From Peronospora farinosa (lineage: Eukaryota; Oomycota; Peronosporomycetes; Peronosporales; Peronosporaceae): a stretch of 64,000 bases of DNA. Below, piece by piece: positions 34,477 to 43,929 of this stretch. Where the stretch lies: positions 1-64,000 of the forward strand of contig CANTFK010000103.1 of assembly GCA_947646735.1 (NCBI GenBank), given 5' to 3'. The position numbers and the translations under genes are program-made. The notes under the pieces were generated by a model. That model made no database searches and was not told where the DNA came from. It saw only the letters and a list, made by a program, of their open reading frames with translations. How positions within the stretch are numbered: position 1 is the first letter of the stretch; each line of letters opens with the position of its first letter.

Positions 34477-35205
34477 ATGTCAGCCGTCGTGGATGCCGTC
34501 TTTGGTTCCTACGACGTTAAGAATGCCAAACAATGGCGTAATGAGGATCTACTATACCGTGAACAACAAAAACAATGGCGAGAAGATATTATTCATCAAG
34601 AAACCGAGTGGCGTTGCGCTGATTTGAAACGCGAGAGACGCGTGACGAAACTCGAGTCGGAAAAACGACTGGTTGATGCTCATTTCCAACAGCTCCAGAC
34701 GCTTTCTCAATTGTCCGCTATCTTGGCCTTTTTCTCTATTATGTTTATACAAGAGATTAAATCATTGCATCAAGATACAACACAATCTCTTGTCATTCTT
34801 TATGGGACAGTTGCATGTCTTGAATTCTTGTGTATGCTGTTGTGTACCTTGACGTGTACATTGCTGCTATTGGCAGTGACGAGGTTTGTCACACATACAT
34901 TAGATGGAGAAGTACGTCGACTATCGGATGAAGAATTGGATACGGTATCACCGTTTCTTGACTGGTGGATTAGCAAGTGTGAACACGAGTGGCTATTGGC
35001 GTATCAATTATTTCGAATAGGGGCGTCCTTCTTCTTGGTAGCAATCGCGTTGACTAGCTGGATTGTATTTGTCAGATCTATTCTTGCTGCTTGTGTCGTC
35101 TCGGTCATCTCGCTGTGTGGATTACTGTACTATAATCTATGGACAGCCAGTAGATGGAGATATCTGGTCAAACCATCCAAAAACAATAGGGTACCATTGC
35201 CGTGA
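34477..35205 (+). CDS. Orai-like calcium channel subunit, divergent intronless copy
   Basis: A single 242-residue exon. The N-terminal 75 residues form a charged coiled coil (RNEDLLYREQQKQWRED). Four hydrophobic segments follow. TM1 reads SQLSAILAFFSIMFIQEI, aligned with SALLAGFAMVAMVEVQ of animal Orai; E93 takes the place of the selectivity-filter Glu (E106 of human Orai1). TM2 is a Leu/Cys-rich helix, then a cytosolic FVTHTLDGEV loop, TM3 in EWLLAYQLFRIGASFFLVAI and TM4 in the ILAACVVSVISLCGLLYY region. Its N-terminal 40 residues are nearly the same as those of the paralogue at 38305-39202, which has an intron at the position corresponding to FLCMLLC here. TM1 and TM3 are less conserved than in the paralogue. 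Orai subunits form store-operated calcium channels in animals. Oomycete function is unknown. Confidence 0.75.
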   Translation: MSAVVDAVFGSYDVKNAKQWRNEDLLYREQQKQWREDIIHQETEWRCADLKRERRVTKLESEKRLVDAHFQQLQTLSQLSAILAFFSIMFIQEIKSLHQDTTQSLVILYGTVACLEFLCMLLCTLTCTLLLLAVTRFVTHTLDGEVRRLSDEELDTVSPFLDWWISKCEHEWLLAYQLFRIGASFFLVAIALTSWIVFVRSILAACVVSVISLCGLLYYNLWTASRWRYLVKPSKNNRVPLP

Positions 35206-35333
35206 CGACGCAGTCAGTATGTGATCGGGTGCTTCATTAACACCATCGTGACTAACGTGGCATTCTCTTTGGGTTGATGAACTAATTGACGCTCCAATAT
35301 CAATAGAAAGTGTGCATCTCTTGCTTATTACTT

Positions 35334-38078
35334 CTACTTCAGCTTGCACGGCTTTGGGCCGCAGGTGTGGGCGCGTGCACCGCAATTCCGTGCCAGGAAC
35401 AGTGTGCTACCAAAGAGTGAACCCGCTGTGATTGAGCAGTCTGCGATGGGGCCTGTAACCACCACGGGATGCAGCGAATGCCGAAGTGTGTAGAACGCAA
35501 AGCCACCCTGACGGCATTTGAGCGAAGCAAGGGGGTGCGTCGGGGGCAAGGCCTCTACCCGCACAGAGATCGTGCCAGTGCTGGCATCGATATAAGTCAT
35601 CTGGCGTAATTGCAGCGCCTGTTTCAGATCTGCTGCTACCTTGGCAATCTGCTGCTTCAAAGGATTGTTTGCTCTAAGCAAGTGCTCCAAAAGGTAATCG
35701 TAGCTCCAGTCACCAACCTCGTCTTGGCTGCCTGCCACCGTGGCGCTCGCCTCCCATGGGCTTTCAATGCTGACGTCTTTCATTTCGATGTCGTAGCCCA
35801 TCTCACGAGCAATCAAGATTGCCTTCTTGGCGCTACGCACGCCCATTACGTCGTCCACGATATCGCGCACGCTGAACTCGTTCTTGTACTGTGTCATAAC
35901 ATCCCTCATGATGGCTTCTAGGTTAGCCTTAGCTGGGTCGGGTAACACGAACACGGCGTCAAACACAGCGTGCAAAAAGCGGCTTCCTGTGTACTCTACG
36001 CGCTGAATGTCATCGCCCGTCTGTATGAAGTTCTGAATCGTGTTGAAAATGGGGACACCCATGGCTAGCGTAGCCTCGGGGTCGTAGGTTAGCTCGTTTT
36101 CAATCGCCATCTTCTGCAGGGCGTTGTGCTGCTCCGTCGTGGATGAAGAAACATTGATGTTGGAAGTTATGACGTGCACCTTGCGTGTTAGCCACTGCGG
36201 GTACAAGTCCTTGACGTGGTGGAAGCTGTTGGAAACATCGACAATAAGCCAGTGGGGGAGATGGTCTGCACACACATGGTTCAAAAATTTGTTCCGATCA
36301 AAAGGCACGAACTCGTTCTTTCGGGTTGCTAAGGCCTCTTCAGTGATGTCACCTTCGACGTCCAGTAGCATTTGCGACGATACGTGTGTGCCGATAGCAC
36401 GAACACGGATATCTACGTTGAAGCGTTGCTTTAAAAAATCGCGCTGTTGGTGGTACTGCCTCAGCAGTGCTACACCAATGCTTTTAGTCTCGTCTTCGTC
36501 GAACTCGAGTCCCGTCAGACCGATGGAAAGAGTTTGGTCCGACAGGAAAAACGACGAGTGCACGGAACGCAGAGCAGCAGCTGAATCCTGGTAATGCACA
36601 ACGGCTGAAATATTGCGCTCCGACGATCCCTGTGAGATTGCCAGCACGTTAATCTTGGCGCGACCGAGCGCACTGAAGAAACGGGCGCATACACCAGGAG
36701 TCTGATTCATCTGGTCACCCACGGCAGCAATGATACTAATGGGCGCAATGTACTCGGCTTTATCGATGTGTCCTACGTGGATCTCTTTGAAGAAAGTCTC
36801 GTTAATAACGTCCTTCGCCACCTCAGCGCAGTCCATGGGCACCGCGAAACAGATCGAGTGCTCTGAACTAGCCTGTGCAATGAGCACAACGTTCACTTTC
36901 ACGCGGTCCAGCGCGCTAAATAACCGTGACGACGTACCGTGTACGCCAACCATACCGCTCCCTTCAATGTTAAACAGTGCCAAGTCATCCACAGTGGAAA
37001 ACCCGCTCACAATGTTACGTGCTGTAGGGGCGCCATTCGACATGGAGCGCTTAAACTCCACCTTCTTACGATGTGAAATCTTTGTGCCAGGGTGTTGTGG
37101 GTCAAACGTATTCCGAATGTAAATGGGGATATCCTCGACAATGGCAGGTGTCATGGTCTTCGGGTGAATGACCTTGGCACCAAAGTAGGCCAGTTCCATG
37201 GCCTCCTGGTACGATATCTCGGGCAAAATTCGCGACTCGGGCACACGACGGGGGTCTGCACTCAGTACACCGCTTACATCTGTCCAAATGGTGACACTGC
37301 TGGCGTGCAGTACACGACCACAGATCGAAGCTGTAAAGTCACTACCGTCGCGCTTGAGCGTTGTCATAACACCCTCGACTGTACTGCAGATGAAACCCGT
37401 GACGACGAGGTGCGTGAGTTCCTCATTCTCTCCGTTGTTGACAATTTCCTGCATCTTTTGCATCGACAGGTCGTACTGTACCATGGGTCCGTGCTCAGTA
37501 TCCGGCTCGACTGTCAAGAAATCACGGGCATCGACGAAGGAAAAGTGGTGCTTCTTGCCGTCCTGCTGAGCCTTCTCATTCAGCACAGCAGTAAGGACTT
37601 TAGCCGACCAGACTTCACCGTGGCCAGAGATAAATTCCATCACGTTTTCGTTATAAGTCTGCATGATGGAGATGGAGCGCAGTAGCTCTGAAACGGACTG
37701 CAAATCACGTTCAATGGCTTTCACAATGGGTTCTCCTACTTCTGGGGGCAGTAGTGCACTCAGTACATCATGATGTTTCTTGCGAATTGTGGCTAGAATC
37801 TCGTTACACTCAATGGTTTGGCGTTGTTTGGCCAATTCAAGGAGCGAAATGAGCAGATCCGTGACCTTTGGCTTACCACCGATAGCCGACACTACCACTG
37901 CCACACGTGGAGCCTCCAATGCCGAGACAATGGTTGCTACTTTAATAAAGCATTCAGCACTGCCTACGGAGGTACCACCGAATTTATGCACTACGAATTG
38001 GTCGGTCATTGTCACGTACGTGTGTGTCACTTGGAGGTCTTGTAGCTGAATGACTGGGCTGGAGGACTCGGAGTTCAT
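35334..38078 (-). CDS. Aspartokinase fused to a homoserine dehydrogenase-like domain with eroded motifs
   Basis: The ATG at 38078 (MNSESS) gives 914 residues. An ATG at 38009 begins directly before the kinase, and the frame also opens to 38168. The kinase half is complete: VHKFGGTSVGS, SGHGEVWSAKVL, LKRDGSDFTASI, WTDVSGVLSADPR and AYFGAKVIHPKT, then two ACT regulatory modules (LIAQASSEHSICFAV and LAISQGSSERNISAVV). It phosphorylates aspartate at the entry to Thr/Met/Lys synthesis. The C-terminal ~370 residues follow homoserine dehydrogenase in length and order, but its usual motifs are changed. The glycine-rich nucleotide loop is replaced by TGLEFDEDETKSIG. The (S/T)PNK motif reads TSNIN. VGAGLP reads TLAMGVP. 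The catalytic Asp four residues before the Lys is Arg (GVRSAKKA). This half is therefore probably inactive and perhaps regulatory. The gene lies between two inverted Orai-like paralogues. Confidence 0.88.
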   Translation of the reverse strand: MNSESSSPVIQLQDLQVTHTYVTMTDQFVVHKFGGTSVGSAECFIKVATIVSALEAPRVAVVVSAIGGKPKVTDLLISLLELAKQRQTIECNEILATIRKKHHDVLSALLPPEVGEPIVKAIERDLQSVSELLRSISIMQTYNENVMEFISGHGEVWSAKVLTAVLNEKAQQDGKKHHFSFVDARDFLTVEPDTEHGPMVQYDLSMQKMQEIVNNGENEELTHLVVTGFICSTVEGVMTTLKRDGSDFTASICGRVLHASSVTIWTDVSGVLSADPRRVPESRILPEISYQEAMELAYFGAKVIHPKTMTPAIVEDIPIYIRNTFDPQHPGTKISHRKKVEFKRSMSNGAPTARNIVSGFSTVDDLALFNIEGSGMVGVHGTSSRLFSALDRVKVNVVLIAQASSEHSICFAVPMDCAEVAKDVINETFFKEIHVGHIDKAEYIAPISIIAAVGDQMNQTPGVCARFFSALGRAKINVLAISQGSSERNISAVVHYQDSAAALRSVHSSFFLSDQTLSIGLTGLEFDEDETKSIGVALLRQYHQQRDFLKQRFNVDIRVRAIGTHVSSQMLLDVEGDITEEALATRKNEFVPFDRNKFLNHVCADHLPHWLIVDVSNSFHHVKDLYPQWLTRKVHVITSNINVSSSTTEQHNALQKMAIENELTYDPEATLAMGVPIFNTIQNFIQTGDDIQRVEYTGSRFLHAVFDAVFVLPDPAKANLEAIMRDVMTQYKNEFSVRDIVDDVMGVRSAKKAILIAREMGYDIEMKDVSIESPWEASATVAGSQDEVGDWSYDYLLEHLLRANNPLKQQIAKVAADLKQALQLRQMTYIDASTGTISVRVEALPPTHPLASLKCRQGGFAFYTLRHSLHPVVVTGPIADCSITAGSLFGSTLFLARNCGARAHTCGPKPCKLK

Positions 38079-38304
38079 CAGGACCAGAAAAAATAGACTT
38101 GGATTCAGTATGAGTATCGTCGTGGTGCTTGGACAGTGCAGCGTATACGGAAATACGTGGAGCCACAAGAAAAAGCATGCAGACGTGAGACGTTACATGG
38201 AACGAGGCGTAGAGCTTTTGCTAGATGGACATTATCCACTAAATCAACATTTGGCTTAGTCGCTATGAGCATTGATGACAATAGTGTAAGCTATATCAGT
38301 CTCT

Positions 38305-39202
38305 TTATGGGATTAAAGACGGCGACACGTTGGTCGGTCTCTTTGTTGTGGGTGATCCAGATGCCTGTGGTTCCGGGAATCGTACGAGATATCTCCATTG
38401 ACTAGCCACATGCAACTCCAAGTAGGCAAGTGTCAATATACACAACACTGTCATACAAGATGCAGCAGCTACCCATTCACCAAAAACCGCCCACCCAAGC
38501 AGTGCTACCTGTGCAAGGAACAAACACAACCCGATTCGAAAAAGGTAATAGGCCATGATCCATTCTTGCTCACATTTGCTGAGCCACCAATCATAGAATG
38601 GTGACATGACGTCTAATTCTAAGGATGATAATGCATGGACTTCTCCTTCCAATGTGTGTGTCACAAACCGCGTAAGAGCCAGTAGTAGTGCCATGCATGT
38701 CAACATGCACATTAACATGACTATAAACTATATAGCAAAAGAGCAAGACAAACAGTAGCAATGTCAGTCCATAGAACTGCATTAATTTTACTCTCCCAAG
38801 ACCTCATCAAGTGTCTCAATGTTCTCGTACCTCGAAACAACATACGGCCCCGTATACAGTCGTAACTGCATGACTTGTCCCGTCTGCTATCTGTACTTCA
38901 ACAATGGTGGACATGGTAAAACCTGCAAGAAGTGCCGACATTTGTGACACGGTCACGAGCTGTCGATGACGCGCGTCGATGATGCGCTTTTCATTCTCGA
39001 GCTTCACAACGCGTCGTTCACGTTCTAAATCAGCACGACGCCATTCATATTCACGCTGGATCGAATCTTCTCGCCATTGTTTCTCTTGTTCTCGATGTAA
39101 AAGGTCCTCATTCCGCCATTGTTTCGCGTTCTTGACGTCGTACGAACCAAAGACGGCGTCCACGACAGCACCGACGGCGGCCATGCTCCGGAAAGTAGTC
39201 AT
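38305..39202 (-). CDS. Orai-like calcium channel subunit, two-exon copy
   Basis: Exons 38831-39202 and 38305-38727, intron 103 nt (GTACGA...ATATAG), 264 residues; an ATG at 39184 is a possible alternative start. After a charged coiled-coil N-terminus, TM1 reads SQMSALLAGFTMSTIVEVQI, matching the SALLAGF...VEVQ signature of animal Orai. E102 stands at the selectivity-filter position. TM2 is completed across the intron (CCFEFIVMLMCMLTC). The FVTHTLEGEV loop leads to TM3, YYLFRIGLCLFLAQVALLGW, which matches the Orai LFLAEVVLLCW helix with Gln for Glu. TM4 and a short Pro/Ser-rich tail follow. Calcium entry upon store depletion is known for animal Orai; a STIM-type partner was not seen here. It is the better conserved of the inverted pair. 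Confidence 0.82.
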
Positions 39203-39640
39203 AACAATCCCTCGCGACTGTGACGTAGCTGTTATTGGCTGAAACTAGTTATATATTTTATCCAATCATTATAATGCATAAGTGTAAAAGCAGAGACGGT
39301 TCTCAGATATCTGAGTTGCTACTTCAACATGATGATTAGCATACACCGCTTCCCGTCTAGCAACCCCTTGGAAAACTCTAAGAACCAATTCAAATCCTTG
39401 TGAAAATCTATTTATTTTCTATCTTCAATACAAAATGAATCTTTTAAAACTTTATTTTCATCTCACAAGGACAAGCAAGTATCAGTCACTTCTTTATACA
39501 AACTTCAAGATACTACGAACCAGGCCCGACCCAAGACGAACCGACCAAGTACCAGCCAGACCCGTCCGTAGAAGAAGAAGAAGAAGGGGGAGAGATCGTT
39601 CCATTTCACTTCATTTCTAGCCACGATCAAGTGACAGAAA
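39203..39640. promoter_or_regulatory. Divergent promoter region between the Orai-like gene and PARP
   Basis: 438 bp between two opposite start codons. It contains an AAG repeat run near 39570-39585 but no gene. Confidence 0.55.
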
Positions 39641-42058
39641 ATGGCCAAGAAACGTCGTGTCGTCACGAAAATCACGTCACCCATGAGCTCCTCCTCACCC
39701 TTTTCATCGCCTGTAGTGACAACACCCAATCGATCACGTCGCTTCAACGTGTCACATGTTCAAACAATACGATCGGGTGTTGCTGCTAGCACGCGTTCGC
39801 AATTGACTGTGTCTCAATTACCAGTACTCTCACCACCTTTAAAGAAACGGATGACGTCGCGTCGTCACTCGAAACCCATGAAACTTCAGCTACCAGATGA
39901 ACATTATGACGGACAAGAAGATGAGAATGATGGTCAATTCACAGGTTGTTGTACTTACAATAGTGACACTGCAACAGAAGACGGAGAAGAAAAAGTGCAC
40001 TTGATCAAGCCAGATCCTTATCTACCCGAGACGTATCAATGTCAAGCTACTGTTTTAAGACATGGAGGAAGTTATTATGATGCAATGCTTACAAAAGTAA
40101 GCTCTTTGTATAGAGATTTTGTATGACAGTACAGGACCATTGCATAAGAGACTTATCTATCTATTGTGTATGTGTGTCTTGCACTGCATTACAATGCAGG
40201 CACGCGTCCACACTAATCACAGCGAATTTATCGCGTTGCAAGCACTCGAGTATGAAAAGCAGTTTTATCTTTGGACAAGAGCAGGACGTGTAGGATGTGC
40301 AGGCAAAACGACATTTTCAGGCCCATTTTCAAGTATTGCCAAGGTCACTTTTGAGTTTCGGACCTTGTTCACGTCACATACGAAGTGTGAATGGGAGGAA
40401 CGTCATACAATGCTCCGATATCAGGAAGGCAGCTATACGTGGATTGAACTGGATTATTCTACTGGTACGCCATACTCTGAGTCTCTTACGAGTGCACTCA
40501 CGGACAATCAGGGAGAAATGGACAATGCAGACAATTTCCGAGACTTTGATCTTGTGCCGACATCACCGTCACCGCTTCCAGTAGTTTCGTCTACTACTCG
40601 CAAACGTCGACGAGCTGCTACAAGGATGACTTATGCCTCAGCTACGTCAACGACTACCGCAACAACGACGACAAGTGTACGGCGGTCTCTGAGCACCCAA
40701 TTTGACTGGCTGTATGCAAACTCGGATGGCGATATTGCTTGTGCAGCTTCTTCTGAGACATCTTCTTGTGCATGTGCTACTGCACCGCCGTCGCGTTTAC
40801 CAACCGCGGTGCAGGACTTTTTGACACTTATTGCTGATCATGCCGAGCTGTCGTACGCTTACACAGTCACAGACGACCTATCGGGTGACGCTATCATGAA
40901 GCTACCGCTTGGACGACTGTCCAAAGCAACAATCAAGCGCGTAAGATTTGTCGTTGCCTTGCATTTTCGTTGGTGCAGTTGTGCTTACGTGTTTGCTGCA
41001 TTGTTGACAGGGATATGAGACTTTGGAGGAAATCTACGAAGCACTGCGCAGCAGGCAGGTGTCTCGAGCAAAGCTGACAAATCTGAGTAGCCACTTCTAC
41101 TCACTTATTCCGCATCACTCGCGTCTCGAGGTTATTGATACAATGGTGAAAGTTGGCAAGAAGGTCCAGCTGATGACTGAAGTCGGTGTTAGCGTGCGTG
41201 GAATGGCCCATGAGCCGGTGGCTCGACAGTGTAGTTTAAGAAACTACTTGGATGAGTGTTACAATTTGTTAGAATGCGAACTACAACCTGTGAAGAGCAC
41301 GGATCCCGATTTCGCACTAATTCAGACGTACATTCGCAACTCGAACTGCTGTGGCCGAAAACAAGACCGGCTGCAGCTGCTTTCAGTCTTTCGCGTTGAG
41401 AAGCCCGAGCAAGAGACGCGCTTTGAGCCTTTTCGCAAATTTGCCAATCGACGGGTAAGGTAACTAGTGCTTTTGTGTTGGTCTATGAGATTGATAAGTT
41501 ATCGTTTGTGTTATTTCGACCGGTGGTGCTGGCCTCTGTCGTATCTTTGCTTCGTTGCTATAGATTCTGTGGCACGGCAGCCACTTGGCAAACTGGTTGG
41601 GCATCTTGTCGGAAGGGCTGCGAATTGCGCCGCCGGAAGTAGCATCGAATGGACGAACCTTTGGCAAAGGTCTATACTTTACAGACAAGGTGACAAAAGC
41701 GCAGGCATACTGCCATTGCCGACCTACAAATGGGTACAATCAATGCGTGTTTGCTTTGAGCGAAGTAGCGTTGGGTAAGAGCAAGGAGATGCTGAACTCG
41801 GACGACAATGCGAAACAGTTTGTACACATAGGAGCAGGTGGACGTGCCCAAGGAGCGTACTACCATAGCTGCAAAGGTGTTGGATCATGCCGCCCTGACT
41901 CCACCGGTGAAGTCGTGGACATTTATGGTGCCGTTTGGCCTGTTGGCAAACCAGTTCAGCCCGAAGAGCGTACGGGACTACATCACAGCGAGTATATCAT
42001 TTACAATCTGAACCAGACACGGATGCGCTACGTCGTGCTGGCTAGAAGCCCTTATTAG
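39641..42058 (+). CDS. Poly(ADP-ribose) polymerase with WGR-like, PRD and catalytic domains (4 exons)
   Basis: Exons 39641-40096, 40200-40940, 41011-41454 and 41564-42058, all phase 0; 711 residues. The N-terminal 150 residues are basic and Ser-rich with KKR clusters, probably for nuclear import and DNA binding. A WGR-type module spans about 153-250; its name-giving signature reads YLWTRAGRVG, with Ala for Trp. After a low-complexity linker comes the PARP helical regulatory domain (LPTAVQDFLTLI, LPLGRLSKATIKRGYETLEEI). The catalytic domain has the H-Y-E triad: H551 (LWHGSH), Y585 (GKGLYFTDK) and E690 (HHSEYIIYN). The Glu predicts polymerising rather than mono-ADP-ribosylating activity. There are no zinc fingers or BRCT, so it is PARP2/3-like. 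The role is presumably in DNA-break signalling. Confidence 0.92.
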
Positions 42059-42365
42059 CTGCGAACACCACCAAACGAACGGAGCGTACGGATGCGTGTG
42101 CTTAGAGTTCGGCCGTTGCCTTTTTTGGCTGGGATAACGCAGACTTGGACATTTCGAGCTGCTTCCAAAAGAGCCCACGGTGCGATGTGTGATGCTGTTT
42201 AGCTTTACGTAAATACATTAGTGCGTGTGCAAACGTAATGGCATGCCTTCTGCCGTTCCACTATCATGACGTGAGATGGCAAGCTGCAACTATCGTGATA
42301 AAGTCATTACATTTACAGCTAAACGAACGGTCATCCTTCGTTGCTGCTGTAGCAATGACTCACTC
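42059..42365. other. Convergent 3' region, no gene recognised
   Basis: Between the PARP stop and the STE24 stop; 3' UTRs of both genes are expected here. Confidence 0.5.
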
Positions 42366-43796
42366 TTACTGTAACTTCTTGGCACGCTCTGTGATAGCAT
42401 TCAGACGCTCAACTAGAGGCGGGTGGCTGTAGTGGTACGCACTGTACAGCACATCAGGGTTCATGTTGGACAAGTTCTCGATTGCGAGCTTGGTGAGTCC
42501 CGACTTGAGAGCAACATCATGGCCGAGGTCCACGGCAAACGCATCTGCCTGGAACTCGTTTCTGCGCGTGTTCAGAGTGATCAAAAACGACAGCACGTGC
42601 TCGATCGGAGCCCACATGGTCTGTGAAAAGAGCAGAAAGCCGATGATAACAGGCTTAGCCGAGTCCCCTACAAACCCGAAACTTGCAAACAGTTCGGCAT
42701 CATTCATGCAGAGGCCAAACATATAGAACGAGGCCAGAATGTAAACCTGCTGGATCACAAAGCTTTGTGCAGTGTGCGAAAGCTGCCAATGTCCAAGCTC
42801 ATGGCCTAAAATGGCAACAATCTCATCGTATGTCGCTTGCTTCAAGAGAGTGTCAAAGAGCACAATCCTCTTACTCTTAAATAGTCCAAAGAAGTAGGCA
42901 TTACTATGACTCGAGCGTTTAGATCCATCCGTGACAAAAAGCTTGGTCAATGGAAAATGAAGACTTGCTGCCAGCGCTTCGATGCGCGTGCGAAGTTCAC
43001 CTTCTTCCAATGGTGTAAATTTGTTGAATAGCGGCATAATCAGCACTGGATAGAGCGTCATCATGACCACAGAAAAGACAAAGAGGAAGAACCAGACGTA
43101 CATGTAAAAGTACTCTCCTCCCCATCGAATAACATAAATCAATACTGCAGTCACTGGAAATCCAATGGCAATAAAGAGACCAATTGATTTGATCTTGTCC
43201 ATGATAAAGAGTCCCAAAGTCTGTTTATTGAACCCATGACGAGCTTCTACGACAAATGTCGAGTAGAGATCAAAAGGGACACCCACGATCGTATCTCGAA
43301 TCGTCGTAAGTACCAGTAGCATTAAAGCTCGATAAATCTCATTATCAGCGTCTAAATGTAAAGACTTTAGGACGTGACCACTAAGAGTCCACATAAAGGG
43401 CAAATAGCCCAATAATAGAAAAATTGTGGCCTCCAATTGGTTGTAAGCACCACTTACAAGCCCAAATGTGCTCTTATCCAGTCCATAAGCACGACTCTTG
43501 TCAAATTTAGCCTTAGTAGCAGCTAACAATGTCGTTTCTGCTTCTGATTCCTTGTCTGATTCTGATTCCGTTGTTTTAACGTTATAACTCCCAAGCCCTT
43601 GAATTGCATCTTCGAGAGGTTTTGGAAACTGTCTTTCATGCAATTTACGGTGTTGACGAAGGTCCAAATACGTGTTAAACATGTAGACGAGGGTCATGAA
43701 CACTAAAGCACATTGGAAATAAGGGACGCTACTCGTACTAGGTCTCCAATTAGGCTCAGTATAGTATGGCGCCTGCCACCACGACAAGTCTTTCAT
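42366..43796 (-). CDS. STE24: CAAX prenyl protease 1 (M48 metalloprotease)
   Basis: A single exon of 476 residues, the normal length for Ste24/ZMPSTE24. The zinc motif HELGH (H332, E333, H336) lies in AILGHELGHWQLSH. The third ligand region is NEFQADAFAVDLG. Upstream is the conserved KLFVTDGSKRSSHSNAYFFG region, which shapes the active site. Several hydrophobic helices precede the catalytic part, beginning near residue 20. The family cleaves the last three residues of farnesylated CAAX proteins, and the N-terminus of some, in the ER and inner nuclear membrane. The C-terminus lacks an obvious KKxx signal. It is divergent from the GBP-like gene. Confidence 0.95.
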   Translation of the reverse strand: MKDLSWWQAPYYTEPNWRPSTSSVPYFQCALVFMTLVYMFNTYLDLRQHRKLHERQFPKPLEDAIQGLGSYNVKTTESESDKESEAETTLLAATKAKFDKSRAYGLDKSTFGLVSGAYNQLEATIFLLLGYLPFMWTLSGHVLKSLHLDADNEIYRALMLLVLTTIRDTIVGVPFDLYSTFVVEARHGFNKQTLGLFIMDKIKSIGLFIAIGFPVTAVLIYVIRWGGEYFYMYVWFFLFVFSVVMMTLYPVLIMPLFNKFTPLEEGELRTRIEALAASLHFPLTKLFVTDGSKRSSHSNAYFFGLFKSKRIVLFDTLLKQATYDEIVAILGHELGHWQLSHTAQSFVIQQVYILASFYMFGLCMNDAELFASFGFVGDSAKPVIIGFLLFSQTMWAPIEHVLSFLITLNTRRNEFQADAFAVDLGHDVALKSGLTKLAIENLSNMNPDVLYSAYHYSHPPLVERLNAITERAKKLQ

Positions 43797-43929
43797 GACG
43801 TGGCGAAATGGATATTATCAAAATGGATACAATGGATACTTAGTATAAACACAATTGGGTAAATAAAATCTTTATGTACCCTTTTTGCATATAAAAGAAC
43901 CCAATTTGGCCTATCAATTTTTAGTCCAC
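43797..43929. promoter_or_regulatory. Bidirectional promoter between STE24 and the GBP-like gene
   Basis: 133 bp separate the two start codons. A TATAAAA sequence stands at about 43890-43896, about 35 bases before the plus-strand ATG. Confidence 0.55.

Noticed and set aside
37092..37685. 197-codon plus-strand frame opposite the aspartokinase
   Set aside because: The minus strand here encodes the conserved kinase and ACT motifs; this is an antisense shadow.
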